Assembly: GCA_963573315.1 (NCBI GenBank)
Contig: OY752143.1
Location: 1,054,001-1,118,000 of the forward strand
Direction: 5' to 3'
Length of the DNA: 64,000 nucleotides
Source: Entomortierella parvispora
Taxonomy: Eukaryota; Mortierellomycota; Mortierellomycetes; Mortierellales; Mortierellaceae
Part shown: piece after piece, positions 1 through 10,100 of the stretch
Layout: the number at the start of each line of letters is the position of its first letter
Numbering within the stretch: the first letter of the stretch is position 1
Notes under the pieces: model-generated
What the model saw: the letters and a program-made list of their open reading frames with translations, nothing else
Told to the model about the DNA's origin: nothing
Databases searched by the model: none
Made by a program: the position numbers and the translations under genes

Positions 1-415
1 TTACCGAGGAACGACAAGAGTGTGCGCGAGGCCTCCTTGAGGGTGAACTCGTGCAGGCGCACGGACTTTTGGCGGAGGCGTCTGGCCCGTCGCTTGGACC
101 GGATGCGATCTAAAGCAGCAAGAGAGGGGGATGGGTCCAGGTCCACGCCCTCAGATGAGTTTAGATCAGTCGGGGGGACCGTTGATCGTGGTGCCTCATC
201 GTCAGGGGGTACCGAGGTGGGGTGAGTGGGTTGGTCATGGCAGTGTGGTTGTTGTTCGATGTGTTCATTGTGGGGGGAGGGAGTGTATTCTGAAGCGGGG
301 TCTTTATTCTTTTTTGGGAGACTTAGCTTGGGGGAAGGGACACTCCCTTTGTCCAGAGGAGAAAGGGAGGGGGCTTCGACGATCAGGTCCTGGACGTTTA
401 CTGATCGCCGGGGGC
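1..415 (-). CDS. Family A pol, N-terminal fragment (runs off left edge)
   Basis: This is the reverse-complement counterpart of the pol start in the second family A copy, identical in the basic stretch after the Met-Asp-Leu-Asp-Pro-like segment (GTG codon at 146). Pol lies in the -1 frame relative to gag. The slippery-type heptamer GGGAAAA (minus strand, 422-416) is upstream of it. In the plus-strand copy the -1 frame has no stop between the heptamer and pol, and the same is expected here. Only the region before the protease is inside the window. Confidence 0.6.
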
Positions 416-1393
416 TTTTCCCGACTCGGGGGGGTCGCCCACGTTTACTTGATTGATCCGTCGTCGTCCTTGGTGGTTGTTGTTACCGTATTTAGGGCAG
501 TCCCGCCCAAAGTGACCAGGTTGACGGCAGCGCAAACATCCTCCGGTGTTCATGAGGTGGTCACGCTCGTCGGGGGTCAGGGGCGCCGGGTAAGCATGGT
601 TGTTGGTGTTGCCGTTGTTGTATCGGAAAGAGTGGTTGGCATTGCGGTTGTTACGGTGGAGGTTGTTGACTTTGTTGGTGAGGTTATTGATGGCCACGTG
701 GATAGTGTCCAGATCCATAGGAGAGGGTTCGTTTTTGGGAGTGTTTACTGTCGGTCCCTCAGGAAAGAGGATGGCATGGATCAGGGTAGCTTGGGAGATA
801 GCAGTATCCAGGGAGTCTGGCTGGCGCAACTTGACCTCCTTGCTGGTGTCAGGCACAAGGCCTTTCATGAACCAATGGAGAGCTGTGCCGTCGTCAAGGG
901 TGGGTACACGGCGTCGTAGTTTGCGAAACTCGTGTGTGTAGGCGGCGACCGTTCGCTTTCCTTGGCGCAGGGACTCCAGGGCTTCACGAGCAGCAGCAAC
1001 GGCATTGGGAGGGGTGTGGAACGCGAGGAAGGCCTTCTTGAAGTCGTCCCAAGGACTGGCAAGGGTAAGACCACTAGATCGCCACCAGGACTTGGCCTCA
1101 TCAGTGAGATTGAGAGCAGTATATTGGACCCATTCAGCGTCGGCAAGTCTGACAACGGTGTAGTATTCCTCCTGGTTGTCAATAAAGTTTTGGCAAGCAT
1201 CGGCATCAATCGCACCAGAATACGGTGAGGGGTTTTGGGGCTTAAGGATTTTGTTCAGTGTGCGGGCAAGATCGCGCTGGTCGGCTTGGATTTCTCGTTC
1301 AGTGATGGCAGGGATTGCGGCAAGGGCGTGCTCGAATGCTCCGCGTTGTTCAGGAGCAAGAGTAGCGACAAGGGCACGTAACGCGGCAGACAT
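398..1393 (-). CDS. gag: Family A Gag polyprotein
   Basis: Intact 331-residue Gag with an ATG start. The middle has a retrotransposon-gag (capsid-like) region with the usual tryptophan-rich motifs (for example EEYYTVVRLADAEWVQ near residue 75). The C-terminus carries one CCHC zinc knuckle, CLRCRQPGHFGRDC, near residue 290, for nucleic-acid binding. The C-terminal coding overlaps the -1 frame of pol, so Pol is probably made by -1 ribosomal frameshifting at GGGAAAA. This is the only full-length family A gag in the window; the second copy is truncated and frameshifted. Confidence 0.88.
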   Translation of the reverse strand: MSAALRALVATLAPEQRGAFEHALAAIPAITEREIQADQRDLARTLNKILKPQNPSPYSGAIDADACQNFIDNQEEYYTVVRLADAEWVQYTALNLTDEAKSWWRSSGLTLASPWDDFKKAFLAFHTPPNAVAAAREALESLRQGKRTVAAYTHEFRKLRRRVPTLDDGTALHWFMKGLVPDTSKEVKLRQPDSLDTAISQATLIHAILFPEGPTVNTPKNEPSPMDLDTIHVAINNLTNKVNNLHRNNRNANHSFRYNNGNTNNHAYPAPLTPDERDHLMNTGGCLRCRQPGHFGRDCPKYGNNNHQGRRRINQVNVGDPPESGKAPGDQ

Positions 1394-1444
1394 AGTGGTT
1401 AGGGAAAAGGGAGGGAATTCGTAGGGTGGGAACGGTGAGGCAGT

Positions 1445-1468
1445 GAATCGAAGGGACCTTTGCTACCA
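1445..1468 (-). promoter_or_regulatory. Primer-binding site, initiator Met-tRNA type
   Basis: Directly downstream of the LTR, the minus strand reads TGGTAGCAAAGGTCCC then TTCGATTC. Its complement looks like the 3' end of a eukaryotic initiator tRNA-Met: a GCTACCA acceptor end and the ATCGAA-type T-loop peculiar to initiator tRNAs. The match touches the LTR with no gap, as expected for tRNA-primed minus-strand synthesis. The tRNA identity is recalled from general knowledge and was not aligned. Confidence 0.7.
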
Positions 1469-1705
1469 TGTAATAGGCACAGAGGGGAATGCAAGGGAGA
1501 GACCGGGAGAGGGGACAGGGATAAGGACCAGGGACAGGGACAGGGGAAGAGGTAGAGTTGGGAGAACGAATGATGTTTATTATGTAGGGGGGATGGGGGT
1601 ATATATATACGTCTGTGTGGCTGTGTGGCTGTGGTGGCTATGATGGTATTGTTTGGAGTGTAGTTTTGGAGTGTAGTTTTGGAGCGTAGCTAATCTTCTG
1701 TTGCA
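1469..1705 (-). repeat. Family A LTR (5' LTR of copy 1)
   Basis: A 237-bp terminal repeat, read TGCAACAG...CCTATTACA on the minus strand. It has the same length and is near-identical to 21063-21299 and 16486-16723. It contains a TATATATA core and an AATAAA polyadenylation-like signal, as expected for U3/R. The flanking base run on the B' side is CGTAC. Confidence 0.92.
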
Positions 1706-4024
1706 CGTACAGTCCGTCTGGGAAAGCAACGGCGGTGAGAAAGCGACTGTCTTCGGCAATGGGCGATTGGAGGTATCCGTCCTTGCAATCCCAAAAAGAT
1801 AAGAATTCGCATCCTTGCAGCTTGTATATCTCAGTGATAGGGTCCGGTAAGGGCCAGGCCATGGGGGCAATTAATTTGTTGACAGGGATAAAATTAATGC
1901 ACACCCGATAAGATCCATCCTTCTTCTGAATCAGGAGAGGGTTGCAAGAAGCAGGTGAGCCAGATCGCCTCATTTTTCCAGCCCTGACCATCTGGTCTCG
2001 ATACTCGCACAAGGTCGCAATTTGTCCGGGCGAGTATTTTTTGTTATATGCGCGCGGAAATTTGGACCCAGGTTTGAGGTGAAAAGAGGCAGGGGCTTCC
2101 AACATATCTGCATCCAACGTCCTAGACATCTCCCCTTCCTTGGGAAAACACTCCTGGTGCTCCTGAAAAATGCGTTGGATTTCAGGCAAGTTGTCGTGAA
2201 CCTCTTGGATATCTCCCACGTATACTGATCGCTCCTCCAGGCCGGGCAACAATATGACCGGGGTGTTAGTCAAACGATCACGACAGCGGGGAGCCTCCAA
2301 ATGAAATCCGTATGAATTGTTGACCATTATCGGGGCCGCATCAAACATAGGATCGCTGATCTTCGATGAGGCCGTATCCGAAGAATCTGAAATTGACAAA
2401 CAAGAGGTGGGTTGTCGTCCATCCAAAGCAGGGGGATCAGGGAAGACGGCGCGCAAGAACCAACAATTGACGATCTCCTCATTCTCATCGTCCTTCTTGA
2501 GTTGTCGCGCATCAGTCCGCTCAACCTTGCCCTCCTGAATGCTTCGAATGAGTAGGGCATACCCTTCGTCGTCGTTTTCTTTGTCGTCGGTCGAAGAATC
2601 CTCCTCATCTGTGTCCGACTCGTCTGATGAACCGTCGGTGTCACCCTCTTCACTTGTTTCTATCACCGGGTCCTGTTGTTTATCTTGGATGGGGAGACGA
2701 GAGACTTTCGGGGTGGTTCGAGCACGTCCATCGATCACGATCTTGAAGCCTTGTATTTGCAAACTAGTAACGGCGGTGGCCCAATCTGTATATCCTCCAC
2801 AGGCTTCAAGGAAAGGACGACCCAACAGAATATTGAAGTCGACGGACTCGACGATCACACAACCGGCCGGGATCATGATACCTTGGATATCGATAGGCAC
2901 GCTCGGTGCCTCTCCAGCCACGCCTGCATTCCCCGTCAACCCTTTCAAAGTAAACGATGAATATGGAGTGTGGTTGGTGATGCCAATCTGCTCCAAGAAC
3001 CCGCGACGGATGACATTGACGCAAGATCCTCCATCAAGTAAGATATCGCACTTGGTTCCCATAATTGCGGCTCGGAATCCATGAGTGTCTGTCTTTGATC
3101 GTTCAACACGATTCAAAAATACACGCAACTCTTCCGCTTCAGACTCCCCGAGGGGCAGGGACGGATATTCTTCACTGAGTAAAATTCGCTCCTCACGCGG
3201 TACAGTCTTCAACGATGCTTGAACGGTTCGGCGGATGCTGGGGGATAACTCCATTAGTTGACCGATGGTAAGACCCTCAACCTTAGTGGTCCTTAAGCAC
3301 TGACGGATGTCAAACGGCTGTTGGTTCAACTGCAAGACGATGGGGTTGGGAAGAGACTTTAGAAATGCCTCGTCCGACTCGCGTGTCCGGCCAGATTTCT
3401 TTTTCTTGTCCGTCCCTTTTTTGCTGTCCTCTTTCCCTTTTTGGCTCTTGCTGCTCTCTGATTTCTTTTTTGTTCCAGTGTGCGGGGGTGGCTTAGCTCG
3501 GTCTTTTTCGTCCCAAGTGTTCTTCGGTCCTGCTGACGCACTCATGCTCGGGCCAGCATCTCCATCTCCATTCACTTTTCTTGCCGCTATTGCTTTTCGA
3601 CCCTCCCTCCATCCACCTCATCCTCCTCCTTCTCATCTCTCTTGGCTTGTCCATTGTCCCTCTGCGCCTTGATTGCGTTCTGGGCAGCGATTGTACGTTC
3701 GAGCCGGGCCAGGTTTTCCGCAGCAGATGGGCCCTCGACCGCAAACGTCACATTACTCTTGGGACGGACAGGGATCTCGACGGCGGTCATCATCTCTCGT
3801 CGAGAAGGAGGATCTACATCCATCGTGGATGTCTTGGATTCAGCATGTTGAATGGTCTTCGGGTGATGCATGCTGGGAGGGCCGAGGCGGTTGGTCAAAG
3901 CCGGGGGTTGCTTTAGGACCTGGGCGGAAGCGGTCGGTCGGGGTATACCTCTAGGCGGCGGTACTTTTGCGTAAGGTAATGAGTTGGTTGGATTGCGTGG
4001 GGAGGAGCGAGCTGCTACCAACAC
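1706..4024 (-). pseudogene. pol: Family B pol, copy B' (frameshifted, truncated)
   Basis: Two reading frames cover this Pol: 4024-3587 and about 3575-1706. Comparison with copy B shows that B' lacks 28 bp near 3580, between GGAGG/GAGGG microhomologies, which puts the halves out of frame. Visible parts are a basic lysine-rich linker, an aspartic protease with a DGG motif (ILLDGGSC) and the reverse transcriptase up to FPDGLY, where the family A LTR interrupts it. The catalytic FVDD motif and everything downstream are missing from this side of the insertion. It cannot encode a working Pol. Confidence 0.88.
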
Positions 4025-4104
4025 GTTTGCTTCTTCTTCTTCTAACGTTTCTCCATGGATAGGGTCAGGGGGTTCATGGCTTGGAGTAGTTCCATGGTCC
4101 CCTT

Positions 4105-5439
4105 CTAAAAATCCATCTCAACCTCAACGTATCCAAAGTAGTAACAGCGAACGTTGAAGTCTTCCACGCCAATACCGTTGTCAATCATGGACTCAACCAA
4201 CAGAGTCTGGTTTGTCTTCGGAGCAGGACAGTCTCGTGCTAAATGCCCTGTCTGCTGACAATTGTAGCATTGTCTAACCTCCGGGGCACTCTTCTCGCCA
4301 GAGTATCGAGTGGTGGGAGGCCCGGCGGGCCTAGGGATGGATCGATTACCCTTGCTGATAAGAATCTTCATGCGTTCCATTTCTCGAGAGAGGTGATCAA
4401 ACTCGTCCTTGGATACAGAGTTCTTCAGGTCGGTCTTATCCTTGTTGGTAGTTGTCGAGGCAGTACCAGCCCTGGAGGTTGTGACAGTCGTGGATTTGGT
4501 CCCGGTCGTCTTTCTATCATCTGTGGGAGTCTTCTTAATGGTGCTGCTAGCTTCGGCTTCATCCTCGTCTTCGGGTGATTCTTCCTCATCGCTTGATTCG
4601 TCCGATTCGTCATCATGGCGGGCTAAATACAGCTCGTACATCTTGAGGGCACATTTATCGGCCTGGGCCATCATCCAATCTAGGTTGTCCCCGTGGTGAA
4701 TCCTCCTGGCGATGTCCGGTAAGAAGAGATTCTTGAGATAAGCCCTTCGAACGCCTGCCTCGTCATATACCCCTTGTCCTTGAAGTGTTGCCTCCAGATA
4801 TTGGCGGTTCAGGATAGAGAAGCGGTTGTTAAATGCTTTCACTGGTTCCTTCTTGGTTTGTTTGCACTTGTCTAGCAAGACTAGGGAACCCGATAATAGT
4901 TGATCGCGAACGGACATGAAGGTTTGACGGAAGTCTCGGTAAATGGCCTCAGGGTAAGCTCGGGGAGTCGCTTGGAGGAGTTGGACAAACCAGGATTGGG
5001 TCTCGTCGGTCCCCATCGAAGCTCCAAAGGACTCGACGGTTCTTGAAATACGCGCCTCAGGGCTGAGGTTGGTGAATTGAGTACCAGCCCATAGTTGATA
5101 TTGTCGTAACCATACCTCTGCCTTGTGCTTTTTTGGATTGAACTTTCCGTGCGAGCAAACGCGTGGCTCTTTTCTGTCCTTGAAATCCATGTGCGACATA
5201 TGCGCTCTGGGGGCATCCTGATAATGATGGTCCCATGGTTCACGGGCTCCGTCATCTCGTAGGTTGGGTGATCTCGTGTTCGGTCTAAATTGTTGTTGGG
5301 GAGAATGCTCCTCCGCTTCTGGGGCTGAGACGAAGGGTTGCGCGTATCTCGGATGTTGGTTTGCAGTCATTAACTCGATTCTTCTCAGGATCCGGTTTAC
5401 TGCATTCTCAATGACTCTCTCCTCTCTTTCCGTGGCCAC
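4105..5439 (-). CDS. gag: Family B Gag polyprotein (copy B')
   Basis: Open frame of 444 codons beginning with GTG. The first in-frame ATG is residue 24 (MTANQHPR), so the true start is uncertain. It has a capsid-like central region, an acidic serine-rich stretch and a CCHC zinc knuckle, CYNCQQTGHLARDC, near residue 390. It ends in a conserved tail (EVEMDF) that overlaps the pol frame by a few codons. The gag of copy B shares the tail but has diverged before the knuckle, so the two copies are not recent sisters. Confidence 0.82.
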   Translation of the reverse strand: MATEREERVIENAVNRILRRIELMTANQHPRYAQPFVSAPEAEEHSPQQQFRPNTRSPNLRDDGAREPWDHHYQDAPRAHMSHMDFKDRKEPRVCSHGKFNPKKHKAEVWLRQYQLWAGTQFTNLSPEARISRTVESFGASMGTDETQSWFVQLLQATPRAYPEAIYRDFRQTFMSVRDQLLSGSLVLLDKCKQTKKEPVKAFNNRFSILNRQYLEATLQGQGVYDEAGVRRAYLKNLFLPDIARRIHHGDNLDWMMAQADKCALKMYELYLARHDDESDESSDEEESPEDEDEAEASSTIKKTPTDDRKTTGTKSTTVTTSRAGTASTTTNKDKTDLKNSVSKDEFDHLSREMERMKILISKGNRSIPRPAGPPTTRYSGEKSAPEVRQCYNCQQTGHLARDCPAPKTNQTLLVESMIDNGIGVEDFNVRCYYFGYVEVEMDF

Positions 5440-5670
5440 GAAGTGATTGGGGCCGCCTGTCGTAGAATCCAGCGGTTGGTTGAGAAGGTGGTTCGGGACT
5501 TCCTTCCATACGCATATCGACCAACACAGGAGATGGTTGTTCCTGACTACTGGCGTTGTCTGACACGGTTGATTGGTTTGTCAGGGTGGGGCTGGATTCA
5601 AATGTGGGACACTAGTTGTTCTCGAATGATCGGAGCCTTCTTTTAATCTCAGACGGTTGAGCTTGTTTTT

Positions 5671-5688
5671 TGCCCAGGTTCTCCACCA
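5671..5688 (-). promoter_or_regulatory. Possible primer-binding site of family B
   Basis: Thirteen bases downstream of the LTR end the minus strand reads TGGTGGAGAACCTGGGCA. This starts with TGG, the complement of a tRNA CCA end. The spacing is looser than in family A and the tRNA is not identified. Confidence 0.35.
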
Positions 5689-5701
5689 AATTGGCTTCGG
5701 G

Positions 5702-6744
5702 TGTGATGTTGTCTAATGTAAGTATAGTCTAAGGTCAGCAATGAGCTGGAAGCGAAATTGATAACGAGAAGGAAGATGACTAACAGAAATCGTCGCTTAC
5801 AGTTGATAGGGACTTTGCTCTCAGGGCCACAGGGATCAGGCACAACGCTGTTGTATGATCAGATACAATCTCAAGGAGATAGTACTGGAGATAAACAGGA
5901 AGAAGCGAGAGTCAGCAAAGGGATCAAAAGATAAGCAGAACGAACTGGATGAAAACCAAGGATCACATACCAAAGAGCAGGCAGGTCCTAACGGGATCCA
6001 AACAGGAGAACAAAGGCTACAAGGCTAAGAGCACGACGGCGACTATACTATACTAATAACAACACAAGGGGATGAGATGGGATCTAGTCAGTAAAGCAAG
6101 GCAAAGGAGATTCTATCTGGGAAAGGGTACAAGGTCGCCTAACTGAGGGTTCAGAGGAGACTCCGAGATATAACGAGGAGGATGGTTGGTCCCCAAGCAC
6201 CAATGAAGGCCTCAGGGTGGGTTGCCAAGATCATAACAGGTCCACTCAGAAGAGATATGACATCGTAAGTATACCTCGCAAATGGCCAATTGATATCGGA
6301 TAGGCGAGGGTCCAGGTGATCCTACGGAGCGATCGGAGGGCGGTACAGGACTTGATCAAGGAGGGCTGGCACACGGATGGATATGCTGCGAGAGTAGGCA
6401 GGGAGGATCAAGGGAACACAAAAGGTCTGGGGGATATCCAGGGAACAGTCAAGGCCCAGGGATTCGTATATTGCAACGGCGTCCAAAGGCTGATGGGGTT
6501 GAATATTGCAGCAACGCCAAGGGTAACTGCGAGACAGATACGAGCAGAAGGGAGGTGTTCTGGTGATCAACAAGGTACAGGAGAGAATCGTAAGGGGAAA
6601 AGGCAACCAGGAGCAAAGTGGACTTTGCTCCCTTTTTTATAGAAAACAGAAAACAGGAACAAAAATAAAAAAATAACTAAATACTAAAAATAACTCTCTC
6701 TATCTCGCTCGCGTGGATCTGGGACCTGGATCCACTACACCACA
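5702..6744 (-). repeat. Family B LTR (5' LTR of B')
   Basis: A 1043-bp repeat with inverted ends, TGTGGTGTAG... on the minus strand and ...GACAACATCACA at its 3' end. Near-identical copies are the solo LTR at 14090-15132 (same length) and the longer 3' LTR of B at 12016-13097. It contains an A/T-rich block with TATAAAA-type sequence close to the U3 end. Confidence 0.88.
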
Positions 6745-7192
6745 ACGCCATGAGGACAAGGGCTCGAATGAGAAACTAGGACGAAACAAGTCGGAACAAA
6801 AGTCGGCCACCATTTCGATCACGAAGACCGGTGCCAGCCAGCTCGCCCCATCCAAGAACAGTTCGGCGACAAAAGACTCGGTTTCGGAGGACGATTTTGA
6901 TTCCCTCACACAAGAAATGGAGCGACTGAAAATTCTTATCAACAAGGGCAATCGATCCATCCCTAGACCAGCTGGGCCTCCGACCACTCGATACTCTGGC
7001 GAGAAGAGCGCCCCGGATGTTAGAAAGTGTTACAATTGTCAGCAGACAGGGCATCTCGCGCGAGACTGTCCTGCTCCGAAGACAAGCCAGACCCTGTTGG
7101 TTGAGTCCCAGATCGACAACGGTGTTGGCGTGGAAGACTTCAACGTTCGCTGTTACTACTTTGGATACGTTGAGGTTGAGATGGATTTTTAG
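6745..7192 (+). pseudogene. gag: Family B gag C-terminal fragment (copy B)
   Basis: The last roughly 145 codons of Gag, with a coiled-coil-like acidic segment, the CCHC knuckle CYNCQQTGHLARDC and the EVEMDF tail ending in TAG at 7190-7192. The open frame seems to start earlier because it reads through the joined LTR end (GPGSTTP segment); those residues are not Gag. The N-terminal capsid region is missing. Confidence 0.8.
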
Positions 7193-10100
7193 AAGGGGAC
7201 CATGGAACTACTCCAAGCCATGAACCCCCTGACCCTATCCATGGAGAAACGTTAGAAGAAGAAGAAGCAAACGTGTTGGTAGCAGCTCGCTCCTCCCCAC
7301 GCAATCCAACCAACTCATTACCTTACGCAAAAGCACCGCCGCCTAGAGGTATACCCCGACCGACCGCTTCCGCCCAGGTCCTAAAGCAACCCCCGGCTTT
7401 GACCAACCGCCTCGGTCCTCCCAGCATGCATCGCCCGAAGACCATTCAACATGCTGAATCCAAGACATCCACGATGGATGTAGATCCTCCTTCTCGACGA
7501 GAGATGATGACCGCCGTCGAGATCCCTGTCCGTCCCAAGAGTAATGTGACGTTTGCGGTCGAGGGCCCATCTGCTGCGGAAAACCTGGCCCGGCTCGAAC
7601 GTACAATCGCTGCCCAGAACGCAATCAAGGCGCAGAGGGACAATGGACAAGCCAAGAGAGATGAGAAGGAGGAGGATGAGGTGGATGGAGGCTTGCGAAG
7701 GATGATGGTTCCCCCGAGGGAGGGTCGAAAAGCAATAGCGGCAAGAAAAGTGAATGGAGATGGAGATGCTGGCCCGAGCATGAGTGCGTCAGCAGGACCG
7801 AAGAACACTTGGGACGAAAAAGACCGAGCTAAGCCACCCCCGCACACTGGAACAAAAAAGAAATCAGAGAGCAGCAAGAGCCAAAAAGGGAAAGAGGACA
7901 GCAAAAAAGGGACGGACAAGAAAAAGAAATCTGGCCGGACACGCGAGTCGGACGAGGCATTTCTAAAGTCTCTTCCCAACCCCATCGTCTTGCAGTTGAA
8001 CCAACAGCCGTTTGACATCCGTCAGTGCTTAAGGACCACTAAGGTTGAGGGTCTTACCATCGGTCAACTAATGGAGTTATCCCCCAGCATCCGCCGAACC
8101 GTTCAAGCATCGTTGAAGACTGTACCGCGTGAGGAGCGAATTTTACTCAGTGAAGAATATCCGTCCCTGCCCCTCGGGGAGTCTGAAGCGGAAGAGTTGC
8201 GTGTATTTTTGAATCGTGTTGAACGATCAAAGACAGACACTCATGGATTCCGAGCCGCAATTATGGGAACCAAGTGCGATATCTTACTTGATGGAGGATC
8301 TTGCGTCAATGTCATCCGTCGCGGGTTCTTGGAGCAGATTGGCATCACCAACCACACTCCATATTCATCGTTTACTTTGAAAGGGTTGACGGGGAATGCA
8401 GGCGTGGCTGGAGAGGCACCGAGCGTGCCTATCGATATCCAAGGTATCATGATCCCGGCCGGTTGTGTGATCGTCGAGTCCGTCGACTTCAATATTCTGT
8501 TGGGTCGTCCTTTCCTTGAAGCCTGTGGAGGATATACAGATTGGGCCACCGCCGTTACTAGTTTGCAAATACAAGGCTTCAAGATCGTGATCGATGGACG
8601 TGCTCGAACCACCCCGAAAGTCTCTCGTCTCCCCATCCAAGATAAACAACAGGACCCGGTGATAGAAACAAGTGAAGAGGGTGACACCGACGGTTCATCA
8701 GACGAGTCGGACACAGATGAGGAGGATTCTTCGACCGACGACAAAGAAAACGACGACGAAGGGTATGCCCTACTCATTCGAAGCATTCAGGAGGGCAAGG
8801 TTGAGCGGACTGATGCGCGACAACTCAAGAAGGACGATGAGAATGAGGAGATCGTCAATTGTTGGTTCTTGCGCGCCGTCTTCCCTGATCCCCCTGCTTT
8901 GGATGGACGACAACCCACCTCTTGTTTGTCAATTTCAGATTCTTCGGATACGGCCTCATCGAAGATCAGCGATCCTATGTTTGATGCGGCCCCGATAATG
9001 GTCAACAATTCATACGGATTTCATTTGGAGGCTCCCCGCTGTCGTGATCGTTTGACTAACACCCCGGTCATATTGTTGCCCGGCCTGGAGGAGCGATCAG
9101 TATACGTGGGAGATATCCAAGAGGTTCACGACAACTTGCCTGAAATCCAACGCATTTTTCAAGAGCACCAGGAGTGTTTTCCCAAGGAAGGGGAGATGTC
9201 TAGGACGTTGGATGCAGATATGTTGGAAGCCCCTGCCTCTTTTCACCTCAAACCTGGGTCCAAATTTCCGCGCGCATATAACAAAAAATACTCGCCCGGA
9301 CAAATTGCGACCTTGTGCGAGTATCGAGACCAGATGGTCAGGGCTGGAAAAATGAGGCGATCTGGCTCACCTGCTTCTTGCAACCCTCTCCTGATTCAGA
9401 AGAAGGATGGATCTTATCGGGTGTGCATTAATTTTATCCCTGTCAACAAATTAATTGCCCCCATGGCCTGGCCCTTACCGGACCCTATCACTGAGATATA
9501 CAAGCTGCAAGGATGCGAATTCTTATCTTTTTGGGATTGCAAGGACGGATACCTCCAATCGCCCATTGCCGAAGACAGTCGCTTTCTCACCGCCGTTGCT
9601 TTCCCAGACGGACTGTACGAGTACAATGTATTACCGATGGGCCTCATTGACTCCATGCAATGGTACACTCGACACATGGGCGAGGTCTTTAATTCTATCA
9701 AGGATCGACTCAGCAATTTTGTGGACGACATGGCTACCGGAGATGCCAAATTCCCCCTTCATTTTCGGACTGTGGAAGAAGTGTTGGTGCGGATGGATGA
9801 GTTCAATGGATCGTTCTCTGGCAAGAAATCAGCATTTTTTGTGAAGCAGCGCGAGTTTTTGGGACGGATCGTCGGGAATGATCATATCTCGGCCGACCCA
9901 AAGAAGCTATCCAAGATGGAATATTGGCCGGTTCCGCAAAATGTGACAGAGTTGCGCGGATTTGTCGGGTTTGCCTTATTCCTCTGCGATTTCATATCCA
10001 ACTTTTCTGCCATGGCTGCTCCACTCTTCCCGCTGTACAAATTGCACAAGGATCCCAAGGCCTTTGTCGACAAATGGTTGTCAGACCCCAAGTATACAGA

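Larger units (their letters stand above)
1..1705 (-). mobile_element. Family A Ty3/gypsy chromovirus, copy 1 (5' part only)
   Basis: Minus-strand LTR retrotransposon entering from the left edge. In its own 5' to 3' order it shows an LTR (1705-1469), a primer-binding site, a complete gag (1393-398) and the start of pol (down to base 1). The sequence matches the plus-strand copy at 16,724-21,299, which carries the rest of pol with a chromodomain, so assignment to the chromovirus branch is by homology within the window. The LTR start abuts the interrupted pol of family B copy B' at 1705/1706, so this element inserted into B' and is the younger of the two. The other half of B' pol should lie left of the window. 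Confidence 0.9.
1706..6744 (-). mobile_element. Family B Ty3/gypsy element, copy B' (pol cut by family A)
   Basis: Minus-strand element with a 5' LTR (6744-5702), a possible primer site, gag (5439-4105) and pol (4024-1706). Pol ends at the family A insertion in the middle of the reverse transcriptase (FPDGLY). Relative to copy B, pol also has a 28-bp internal deletion near 3580, which shifts the frame. B' itself lies inside the gag of plus-strand copy B: the U3 end of its 5' LTR abuts truncated B gag at 6744/6745. Confidence 0.85.

Noticed and set aside
131-919. Plus-strand frames opposite gag (up to 262 codons)
   Set aside because: They are exact antisense shadows of the family A gag and pol start and repeat in every copy; composition is Val/Gly-rich with no domain.
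2539-3084. 181-codon plus-strand frame in B' pol, with a twin at 8241-8786 minus
   Set aside because: Antisense of the protease and linker region; present in both copies only because pol is.
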